Shown here piece by piece: positions 1 through 5,346 of a stretch of 5,653 nt of DNA. The stretch comes from an uncultured Prevotella sp. GTDB lineage: Bacteria; Bacteroidota; Bacteroidia; Bacteroidales; Bacteroidaceae. Every line of letters begins with the position of its first letter. Within the stretch, counting starts at the first letter, position 1. The position numbers were made by a program, and so were the translations under genes. Location: positions 1-5,653 of the forward strand of contig CAJPPF010000140.1 in NCBI GenBank assembly GCA_905372445.1, read 5' to 3'. The notes beneath the pieces are model-generated. The model searched no databases and had not been told where the DNA came from. It worked only from the letters and a program-made list of their open reading frames with translations.

Positions 1-1
1 T

Positions 2-74
2 GCGGAAATAGCTCAGTTGGTAGAGCACAACCTTGCCAAGGTTGGGGTCGCGGGTCCGAGTCCCGTTTTCCGCT
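2..74 (+). tRNA. tRNA-Gly (anticodon GCC), copy 1
   Basis: The full cloverleaf folds by eye. The acceptor stem GCGGAAA (2-8) pairs with TTTCCGC (67-73), with discriminator T74. The anticodon stem CAACC/GGTTG encloses loop TTGCCAA, giving anticodon GCC at 35-37, which reads GGC and GGU. The T-stem is GCGGG/CCCGT with one G·T pair. No CCA is encoded, so it must be added after transcription. The T-loop is TCCGAGT instead of the canonical TTCRANN, placing C at position 55. Copy 2 at 354-426 is identical. It lies 37 nt upstream of tRNA-Leu and is probably co-transcribed with it; its promoter would lie left of the window. Confidence 0.97.
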
Positions 75-111
75 CAAATGTTCTGATTACGAAAGCGCAA
101 GTTTTCATTTT

Positions 112-193
112 GCCCAGGTGGCGGAATTGGTAGACGCGTACGTTTCAGGTGCGTGTGCCGTGAGGCGTGCAGGTTCGAGTCCTGTTCTGGGCA
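112..193 (+). tRNA. tRNA-Leu (anticodon CAG)
   Basis: This is a class II tRNA with a long variable arm. The acceptor stem GCCCAGG (112-118) pairs with TCTGGGC (186-192) using one G·T pair, and A193 is the discriminator. The anticodon stem TACGT/GCGTG encloses loop TTCAGGT, giving anticodon CAG at 146-148, which reads CUG. The variable arm is a short hairpin (GCC 157-159 with GGC 164-166). The T-arm GCAGG/CCTGT has the standard TTCGAGT loop. No CCA follows the discriminator. It shares the D-arm stretch GGTGGCGGAATTGGTAGACG with the next tRNA-Leu, as expected for leucine isoacceptors. Confidence 0.97.
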
Positions 194-211
194 CATCGGA
201 ACATTAATGTT

Positions 212-298
212 GGAGAGGTGGCGGAATTGGTAGACGCGCTACTTTGAGGGGGTAGTGTCAATCGTGACGTGGGAGTTCGAGTCTCCTCCTCTTCACCA
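212..298 (+). tRNA. tRNA-Leu (anticodon GAG)
   Basis: This is a class II tRNA. The acceptor stem GGAGAGG (212-218) pairs with CCTCTTC (288-294) with one G·T pair, and A295 is the discriminator. CCA follows directly at 296-298, so the 3' end appears to be encoded, unlike the other three tRNAs here; a chance match is possible. The anticodon stem CTACT/GGTAG encloses loop TTGAGGG, giving anticodon GAG at 246-248, which reads CUC and CUU. The variable arm GTCA/TGAC (257-260 with 265-268) has loop ATCG. The T-loop is the usual TTCGAGT. Confidence 0.96.
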
Positions 299-304
299 TT
301 AGAT

Positions 305-349
305 TGTTGATTAGTGTAAGTAAATTGATTTGCAGAATCAACACTTTTT
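305..349 (+). terminator. Inverted repeat with T-run between tRNA genes
   Basis: TGTTGATT (305-312) is perfectly complementary to AATCAACA (336-343), with a 23-nt loop, and is followed by C and five T (345-349). This resembles an intrinsic terminator placed after tRNA-Leu(GAG) and 4 nt before the second tRNA-Gly. The stem is AT-rich and the loop long, so termination is probably weak. A processing hairpin between tRNAs is an alternative. An overlapping alternative stem, AGTGT (313-317) with ACACT (341-345), could compete with it. Confidence 0.35.
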
Positions 350-353
350 GTTT

Positions 354-426
354 GCGGAAATAGCTCAGTTGGTAGAGCACAACCTTGCCAAGGTTGGGGT
401 CGCGGGTCCGAGTCCCGTTTTCCGCT
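354..426 (+). tRNA. tRNA-Gly (anticodon GCC), copy 2
   Basis: It is identical base for base to the tRNA-Gly at 2-74, including the T-loop TCCGAGT and the absence of an encoded CCA. The anticodon GCC is at 387-389. The next gene starts only 41 nt downstream, and no recognisable Bacteroidota promoter lies in that gap, so read-through from the tRNA into the protein genes is possible. The 3' acceptor strand can also pair with the downstream flank CGGAAAAC (432-439), forming a hairpin that would compete with the cloverleaf in the precursor. Confidence 0.97.
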
Positions 427-439
427 CCTTTCGGAAAAC
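417..439 (+). other. Hairpin overlapping the 3' end of tRNA-Gly copy 2
   Basis: GTTTTCCG (417-424) and CGGAAAAC (432-439) form a perfect 8-bp inverted repeat with a 7-nt loop, CTCCTTT. The left arm contains most of the 3' acceptor strand of the tRNA. No T-run follows, so it does not look like an intrinsic terminator. Copy 1 of the tRNA lacks the right arm in its downstream flank. Confidence 0.6.
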
Positions 440-467
440 ATACATCACTTACTTATTCAGTTATAAT

Positions 468-1019
468 ATGAATCTATATATAAGATATTTTGATTTTGAA
501 ACACTTGTGTATAGTGTTGAAGAGGCATTATATTTTCTTGCTTCTCTGCCTGAGATTTCAATGACACCAGAGCTTGAGGCTGATATTCGTGATTACGTTG
601 CAAGTGATATTTTCTATCCTAAGCGTTATAAAGTACGTCAACGTGCTTATTTCATCATCATAAAGACTACTGCAGAGACAATGCTTGACTTTAAGCAGAA
701 GAAGGCGCTTAATCCTGTTAAGGGTGATTCCGTACAGGCAAAGAAAAGCGCAGTAGCATCTATTGTCATGATGTTGGGCGAGATTCGTGAGGGATGGTAT
801 GACGGGCAGCTTGATTTCAAGAGAGTAGTGATGATTCCTCAGACAGGTAAATTTGAATACAAGGACACTCATGTAGAATATCAATGCAAGGCGATGTCTG
901 GACAAGACTGCTACGATAGAATCATCGATTATCTGCGTACTCGTGTTGACGGTCGTTCGCAATTTCCTTCTGCAAAGGGAAAGAACTTCAATTTTACGTA
1001 TCTTGGTAAGTGGAAATAA
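468..1019 (+). CDS. Conserved-looking hypothetical protein upstream of ssb, 183 aa
   Basis: I assign no function. ATG at 468 is chosen because the frame further upstream runs through the tRNA-Gly gene. There is no Shine-Dalgarno sequence, and the leader before the ATG is AT-rich, normal for Bacteroidota. The protein is soluble, with no signal peptide or long hydrophobic segment. It opens with MNLYIRYFDF, followed by an acidic, probably helical part (residues 15-45), a basic stretch with PKRYKVRQR (51-59), a hydrophobic strand YFIII (61-65), a Lys-rich region (76-93), a GWYDGQLDFKRV segment (109-120), and a basic, aromatic C-terminus around NFNFTYLGKWK (173-183). Its stop is 9 nt before ssb, so the two are almost certainly co-transcribed. 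A DNA- or RNA-related role is suggested only by that neighbour and the basic tail. Codon use resembles the genes downstream. Confidence 0.85.
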   Translation: MNLYIRYFDFETLVYSVEEALYFLASLPEISMTPELEADIRDYVASDIFYPKRYKVRQRAYFIIIKTTAETMLDFKQKKALNPVKGDSVQAKKSAVASIVMMLGEIREGWYDGQLDFKRVVMIPQTGKFEYKDTHVEYQCKAMSGQDCYDRIIDYLRTRVDGRSQFPSAKGKNFNFTYLGKWK

Positions 1020-1028
1020 AGTTATGTT

Positions 1029-1439
1029 ATGAATAAGGTGATGTTGATAGGTAATGTAGGTAAAGAACCGGAAGTTCGTTACTATGATCAGGATCAGGCT
1101 GTTGCTCAGATTGTGCTTGCAACAACCGAACGCGGCTACACGCTTCAGAACGGTACCAAGGTTCCTGAACATACCGACTGGCATACTGTTATCTTGTATC
1201 GCGGCTTAGCAAAGATTATTGAGCGTTATGTGCACAAAGGTGACAAAATCTATGTAGAAGGTCGTCTTCGCTATCGTAGTTATGACGATTCACGCGGTGT
1301 GAAGAAATACGTCACGGAGATTCTTGCCGAAAATATGGAGTTGCTTTCTCCAAAGCCTGCTGCAACGCAACAGTCAGCATCGCCGTCTTCTTCTGTTCAG
1401 CCGGCAGCTGCTGCTGACAACGATGAGATTCCTTTTTAG
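1029..1439 (+). CDS. ssb: Single-stranded DNA-binding protein
   Basis: SSB coats single-stranded DNA in replication, recombination and repair, and recruits partner proteins through its acidic tail. The 136-aa product opens with MNKVMLIGNVGKEPEVRY, the first strand of the OB fold. The core continues through TDWHTVILYRGLAKI (49-63), which carries the conserved Trp, then VHKGDKIYVEGRLRYRSY (68-85) and YVTEILAENMELL (94-106). A Pro/Ala/Ser/Gln-rich disordered linker (107-129) ends in the classic acidic tip DNDEIPF (130-136). The protein is shorter than E. coli SSB (178 aa) because of its short linker; the OB domain is complete. It starts 9 nt after the upstream unknown gene and ends 26 nt before gldE. 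No separate promoter is visible, so it is probably part of a three-gene transcript. The identification is very secure. Confidence 0.97.
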   Translation: MNKVMLIGNVGKEPEVRYYDQDQAVAQIVLATTERGYTLQNGTKVPEHTDWHTVILYRGLAKIIERYVHKGDKIYVEGRLRYRSYDDSRGVKKYVTEILAENMELLSPKPAATQQSASPSSSVQPAAAADNDEIPF

Positions 1440-1465
1440 TTCATAAAAAACAATAGAATTACGAC

Positions 1466-2782
1466 TTGGACTTATCACCCTTATATAATGCTTTCTCAGA
1501 AGTGGTAATCACCGCTCCGACTTTTGGTGTGGTCATTACAATTATTCTTACTTGTTTTCTCTTAGTTGTTTCCGCCCTTGCAAGTGGTTCGGAGATAGCG
1601 TTCTTTAGTCTGTCGCCAACAGATCTGTCGCGTTTGAATCCTGAACGTGATGATAGAGATAAGAAAATCGAATTAATGCGTGAGGACAGTGAGCGTACTC
1701 TTGCTACTATACTCATAGTAAATAACCTGGTTAATGTTACCATTATCATGCTCTGTAATTATATTTTTAGAGCAATTGTTTCTTTTGGTAATTCATTCTG
1801 GTTGGAGTTCTTGTGTGTCACTGTACTGCTTACGTTCATTCTTCTGCTTTTCGGCGAGGTTATTCCGAAGGTATATGCACGACAATCATCGTTGGCTTTC
1901 TGCAGATTCTGTATTGATGGACTCTTTTTCGCCCGTAGACTCGTATGGCCGGTGGCATATATACTGTTGCATAGCGGTACTGTTGCAGAGAAGGTGATTC
2001 GACATGACAGTCATGTACTTAGTGTAGATGAACTGGAGCAAGCGCTTGAACTGACAGATAAGGACACTATACGCGAGGAGCAGAAAATGCTTCAGGGTAT
2101 AATTCGTTTTGGTGATGAGACTACAAAAGATGTTATGACGATTCGGCAGGATATAATCGATGTTGATATAAGTGCCAGTTTTGAAGATGTATTAAAGTTG
2201 ATTGTTGATAACAACTATAGTCGTATCCCTGTTTCGCAAGGCAATACTGACAATATTCGCGGTGTACTGTATATAAAGGACCTCCTTCCTTATCTCTCGC
2301 AGAAAAGCAATTTTCGTTGGCAGAGTCTTATTCGCTCTCCATATTTCGTTCCTGAGACAAAGAAGATAGGCGACTTGCTTCGTGAATTTCAGGCAAACAA
2401 GGTACATATTGCTATCGTTGTCGACGAATTTGGGGGTACAAGCGGTTTGATAACCCTTGAGGATATTCTTGAAGAAATCGTCGGTGAAATAAACGATGAG
2501 TACGATGAAGAGGAAAAACCTTACACCAAACTGAATTTCAATACATATCTCTTTGAGGGCAAGACTCTCGTAAGCGATTTCTGTAAGGTACTGAATGTAG
2601 ATGACGAAGAGTTTGGTGATATTGATGGCGATGCAGATACTCTTGCAGGAATACTTCTCGAGCTGAAAGGGGATTTCATGACGCTTGATGAGAAGATTGA
2701 TTATAAGAATTACACCTTCGAGGTTGTAGAAATAGATGGTCGTAGGATATCAAAGGTGAAAGTTATTATTCATAGAAAATAA
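1466..2782 (+). CDS. gldE: GldE-family membrane protein with CNNM, CBS-pair and CorC domains
   Basis: This is a 438-aa inner-membrane protein of the CNNM/CorC (HlyC-related) superfamily, whose studied members act in Mg2+ or Co2+ transport. The GldE branch is named from gliding Bacteroidota but also occurs in non-gliding species. The N-terminal CNNM (DUF21) domain spans about 20-180, with hydrophobic segments near 20-40, 80-104, 111-130 and 152-170, and motifs GSEIAFFSLSP (41-51) and FGEVIPKVYARQ (129-140). A CBS pair covers about 220-340 and includes YSRIPV (251-256) and DEFGGTSGLITLEDILEEIVGE (320-341, quoted in part). A CorC/HlyC C-terminal domain follows at about 355-435. The start is TTG at 1466: an in-frame TAG lies 12 nt upstream and no in-frame ATG is available; GTG at codon 13 is the alternative. 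The ssb–gldE order is common in the phylum; gldD, a frequent next neighbour, is absent. Substrate and any gliding role are unproven. Confidence 0.93.
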   Translation: MDLSPLYNAFSEVVITAPTFGVVITIILTCFLLVVSALASGSEIAFFSLSPTDLSRLNPERDDRDKKIELMREDSERTLATILIVNNLVNVTIIMLCNYIFRAIVSFGNSFWLEFLCVTVLLTFILLLFGEVIPKVYARQSSLAFCRFCIDGLFFARRLVWPVAYILLHSGTVAEKVIRHDSHVLSVDELEQALELTDKDTIREEQKMLQGIIRFGDETTKDVMTIRQDIIDVDISASFEDVLKLIVDNNYSRIPVSQGNTDNIRGVLYIKDLLPYLSQKSNFRWQSLIRSPYFVPETKKIGDLLREFQANKVHIAIVVDEFGGTSGLITLEDILEEIVGEINDEYDEEEKPYTKLNFNTYLFEGKTLVSDFCKVLNVDDEEFGDIDGDADTLAGILLELKGDFMTLDEKIDYKNYTFEVVEIDGRRISKVKVIIHRK

Positions 2783-2792
2783 CAGAATATAG

Positions 2793-2823
2793 AAAGCTTG
2801 TATCTATCACAGACGCAAGCTTT
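2793..2823 (+). terminator. Stem-loop after gldE
   Basis: AAAGCTTG (2793-2800) is perfectly complementary to CAAGCTTT (2816-2823), and the stem can extend weakly inward (TC with GA) around a TATCACA loop. It starts 10 nt after the gldE stop codon, in the convergent gap facing gdhA. There is no T-run, so it may be a transcript-end or mRNA-stabilising hairpin and not a strict intrinsic terminator. Confidence 0.45.
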
Positions 2824-2900
2824 ACTCCGCCAGTCTTTCGTTGTTAATAAGTCATTAAATTCCGCATTATCCATGTATAGTTGAGAAAAGGCAGAAATCC

Positions 2901-2930
2901 AAAAAAAAACGTAACGCGGTCTGTTGACCG
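2901..2930 (-). terminator. Probable intrinsic terminator of gdhA
   Basis: Read on the minus strand, CGGTC-AACA-GACCG (2930 to 2917) forms a 5-bp GC-rich hairpin with a tetraloop. Seven bases later comes a run of nine T (2909 to 2901). It lies 8 nt past the ancestral gdhA stop codon at 2939, the expected place. The spacer between hairpin and T-run is longer than in an ideal terminator. Confidence 0.5.
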
Positions 2931-2938
2931 ATATAGGC

Positions 2939-4279
2939 TTATACGATACCCTGTGCCATCATAGCTTTTGCAACCTTCATAAATCCTGCGATATTTGCAC
3001 CTTTTATGCAGTTGATGTATCCATCGGCTTCTGTTCCATACTTCACGCAATTCTCATGAATGTCGTTCATTATGCTGTGAAGTTTGGCGTCAACTTCAGA
3101 TGCAGACCAACGCAGACGTTATGAGTTCTGACTCATCTCAAGACCGGAAACTGAAACTCCACCGGCGTTTGCAGCCTTTCCAAGAGAGTATAAAATCTTT
3201 GCATCTTGGAACACTTTGATAGCTTCTGGGGTCGTAGGCATATTTGCGTCTTCTGATACTGCGAATACTCCGTTCTCGACAAGTGCTTTTGCCGCTTCTT
3301 CATTTATTTCATTCTGTGTAGCAGAAGGTAGAGCTATGTCGCACTCTTTTTCAAACCAAGGCTTTGCTCCTGCTACATATTTTGCTGTAGGATATTCCTC
3401 TATATACTCTTTTATCCTGCCACGCTCTACATTTTTAAGCTCCATTATATAGTCAAGTTTTGCGCGGTCAATGCCGTCGGGATCATATATGTAACCGTCA
3501 GAATCGGAAACAGTCATTGGTATTGCACCAAGCTGTATCAGATTCTCACACGTGGATTGTGCTACATTTCCTGCACCGGAAATCAGTACTTTCTTACCTT
3601 TTATGTCTATGCCTCGTGTAGCAAGCATATTAACGAGGAAATAAACGTTTCCATAGCCTGTTGCCTCTGGTCGAATAAGTGAACCTCCAAATTCAATCCC
3701 CTTACCTGTCAGCATTCCGGTGAACTGATGTGTTAGTTTCTTATACATGCCAAACATATATCCGACCTCGCGTCCACCAACACCAATGTCACCTGCCGGT
3801 ACATCCTCGTCGGCTCCTACGTGTCGATAAAGTTTAGTCATGAATGCCTGACAGAATCGCATTACTTCTGCATTTGATTTGCCGCGTGTAGAAAAGTCGG
3901 AGCCTCCCTTGGCGCCGCCCATAGGTAATATGGTGAGAGAATTCTTAAAAGTCTGTTCGAAAGCAAAGAATTTTAGGATTCCAAGATTCACGGAATTGTG
4001 AAATCTAAGACCACCTTTATAAGGACCGATACAATTGTTATGCTGAACACGATAGCCCATGTTGGTCTGGACATTTCCTCTGTCATCTACCCAAGTCACA
4101 CGGAACTCTATGACACGATCTGGAATGCAAAGACGTTCAATGAGGTTGACTTTTTCAAATTCCGGGTGTTTGTTGTATTCTTCCTCAATTGTTGGAAGAA
4201 CTTGACTTACTGCCTGAATGTACTCTGTCTAATTTGGAAATCTCAGCTTTAGAGTCTCGATAACTTTAATAGCTTTCAT
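2939..4279 (-). pseudogene. gdhA: Glutamate dehydrogenase (NADP-type), disrupted by two in-frame stop codons
   Basis: GDH reversibly aminates 2-oxoglutarate with ammonium to glutamate. Reading one frame from ATG at 4279 to TAA at 2941-2939 gives 446 codons, close to the usual length of about 445, with no frameshift. It is interrupted by TAG at codon 17 (4231-4229) and TAA at codon 387 (3121-3119). Family motifs persist: VTWVDDRGNVQTN (61-73), GPYKGGLRFH (85-94), KGGSDF (124-129) with the catalytic-region Lys, PAGDIGVGGREVG (161-173), FGGSLIRPEATGYG (197-210), a GAGNVAQ dinucleotide loop (235-241) and AANAGGVSVSGLEM (369-382). After the second stop the frame still reads GDH C-terminus, ending MMAQGIV. 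Codon 17 lies in PN-stop-TEY, where E. coli GdhA has PNQTEF, so CAG to TAG is likely. Conserved sites have also changed (G123A, G344D, P366L). Initiation at GTG codon 61 could give only a 326-residue core. A recent pseudogene is the best reading; sequence error is the alternative. Confidence 0.93.
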
Positions 4280-4325
4280 TGCTCTTTTGTATTTTAAAGT
4301 GATTATACTTTCTTTAAATATGATA

Positions 4326-4356
4326 CAAATATAGCAATTAATGAACGATTCTGAAA
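4326..4356 (-). promoter_or_regulatory. Bacteroidota-type promoter of gdhA
   Basis: On the minus strand, TATATTTG (4333-4326) matches the -7 consensus TAnnTTTG exactly. TTTC (4356-4353), one base from the -33 consensus TTTG, sits 19 nt upstream, the standard spacing. Transcription would start near 4320, leaving a leader of about 40 nt before the ATG at 4279. The surrounding 4280-4468 interval is AT-rich; I saw no riboswitch or operator in it and no clear terminator for the upstream tcdA. Confidence 0.65.
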
Positions 4357-4468
4357 GTGTTTTTATGTGAAAATATTACAATTGGTAAGATTGTTTTGCT
4401 AAATCAATTTAAAATGGTTGTTTTCATGCTGTTTTATTGCCTAAATGTTGTAACAAAAGAGTTGCTGA

Positions 4469-5320
4469 TTATGCGTTCTTTATGATGTCGGACATTACAA
4501 GTCCTGCCAAAGTGAAACCGAAGATTCCGGTTATATGTGAGAGCGAACCATTTATCTGCGCTTTTTTTGTGCCCATTTCTTGTTCCGTGAGTCTTTGATC
4601 GTCAGGAGCATCGTAGGTCGCAGTGTCAGTGGTTCTCTCATCACTTATCAGTTTTTCCTTTGTGCATATGTATGCTTCTGTACCGCATGTGTGACTTGCA
4701 CCTTTATTCTCCATTGGCAGTTCATTACTATATACACAGATGAATTTCTTTGCAGGTTTGAGTTTTTTCTGGCGCATTCTTTTACGTAGAGCGGCACCTA
4801 AAGTGTCATTTCGTACATTCCAAAACTCAGCAGTTGTCACTTTTGTTGGATCAAATCTTAATGCAGCACCCATTGATGAAAATAGTGTGAGCGAAGGTAT
4901 GCTTGTCGCGTGCATGATGAGATGAATCTTTTCTTTGAGTGAGTCGATTGCATCGATTGCATAATCATACTGCTCAAGGTTGAATGATTTTGCAGTATCA
5001 TTGTTGTATATAATCTGCAGTGCCTTGATATCTGCATTTGGATTAATTTCAAGCAGTCGCTCTTTTAATGCTTCTACTTTTACCTGTCCTATGGTTTTAG
5101 TTGTTGCCATAAGTTGACGGTTGCAGTTGGTTATACATATACGATCGCTGTCGACAATTGTCAACTGTCGTATTCCATTGCGGATAAGACTCTCTGCACA
5201 CCACGAGCCAACTCCCCCAACACCGAAGATAATTACTTTTTTTGTGGCAAGTACTGCCATTATATCTGTTCCAAGGAGCAGTTCTGATCTGTTTAGTATT
5301 CCTTTTTCTATTCCTGACAT
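4469..5320 (-). CDS. tcdA: tRNA threonylcarbamoyladenosine dehydratase (ThiF/MoeB-fold)
   Basis: TcdA uses ATP to cyclise t6A at position 37 of ANN-decoding tRNAs to ct6A. The 283-aa product has a Rossmann ATP-binding loop FGVGGVGSWCAE (32-43), the acidic strand end TIVDSDRI (54-61), NCNRQL (65-70) with the conserved Arg of E1-like enzymes, Lys81, and DAIDS (123-127). LRFDPTKV (154-161) matches the family's DPT segment, and VYSNE (196-200) stands where E. coli TcdA has VFSTE. A hydrophobic C-terminal segment (262-280) closes the fold. It is slightly longer than E. coli TcdA (268 aa); the excess is a hydrophilic stretch at about 203-254. There is no CxxC zinc pair or sulfurtransferase domain, which disfavours MoeB/ThiF. 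ATG at 5320 is supported by a promoter about 20 nt upstream. Another ThiF-family activity cannot be fully excluded. Confidence 0.9.
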   Translation of the reverse strand: MSGIEKGILNRSELLLGTDIMAVLATKKVIIFGVGGVGSWCAESLIRNGIRQLTIVDSDRICITNCNRQLMATTKTIGQVKVEALKERLLEINPNADIKALQIIYNNDTAKSFNLEQYDYAIDAIDSLKEKIHLIMHATSIPSLTLFSSMGAALRFDPTKVTTAEFWNVRNDTLGAALRKRMRQKKLKPAKKFICVYSNELPMENKGASHTCGTEAYICTKEKLISDERTTDTATYDAPDDQRLTEQEMGTKKAQINGSLSHITGIFGFTLAGLVMSDIIKNA

Positions 5321-5338
5321 AATTATCTATTTCTTTTG

Positions 5339-5346
5339 CAAAGGTA
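5339..5346 (-). promoter_or_regulatory. Bacteroidota -7 promoter element of tcdA
   Basis: TACCTTTG, read 5346 to 5339 on the minus strand, matches TAnnTTTG exactly. Transcription would start near 5332, only about 12 nt before the tcdA ATG at 5320, which supports that start codon. Upstream is an A-rich tract with no clear TTTG at -33, so the match is partial. The very short leader suggests initiation with little or no ribosome-binding sequence. Confidence 0.55.

Larger units (their letters stand above)
1..427 (+). repeat. 75-nt direct repeat (tRNA-Gly) flanking two tRNA-Leu genes
   Basis: Positions 1-75 and 353-427 are identical, covering the tRNA-Gly gene plus one matching flanking base on each side. 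The first mismatch to the right is A76 versus C428; the left limit cannot be seen because the window begins there. The copies are in the same orientation, 352 nt apart, and bracket both tRNA-Leu genes. Confidence 0.95.

Noticed and set aside
329..359. Promoter (TTTG at 329) for tRNA-Gly copy 2
   Set aside because: At the required spacing there is no TAnnTTTG; the bases there are the start of the tRNA itself.
1..427. tRNA-Gly repeats as phage or integrative-element attachment sites
   Set aside because: The repeat covers whole tRNA genes, no integrase is present, and the intervening 277 bases hold only two tRNA-Leu genes and short spacers.
145..441. Minus-strand 98-codon open frame across the tRNA cluster
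   Set aside because: It lies opposite three tRNA genes and is explained by their sequence.
330..467. An N-terminal extension of the 183-aa protein
   Set aside because: The extension is a translation of the tRNA-Gly gene; ATG 468 is the first start outside it.
558..1184. Minus-strand 208-codon open frame
   Set aside because: It is antisense to the unknown gene and ssb, and its Cys/Leu/Ile-rich, low-complexity product resembles no protein family I know.
3119..4099. A 326-residue GDH starting at GTG 4099 as a genuine short gene
   Set aside because: It would lack the first 60 and last 59 residues of a fold that needs both ends. Homology continues in the same frame on either side, so it is the open core of a broken gene.
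2939..4279. Stop-codon reassignment or programmed read-through in gdhA
   Set aside because: The two internal stops are of different kinds (TAG and TAA), while ssb ends at TAG and gldE and tcdA end at TAA in the same window. No recoding signal is visible, and conserved residues have also decayed.
4469..5320. Functional link between TcdA and the tRNAs in this window
   Set aside because: TcdA acts on t6A37 of ANN-decoding tRNAs; these tRNAs decode GGN and CUN codons and are not expected substrates.
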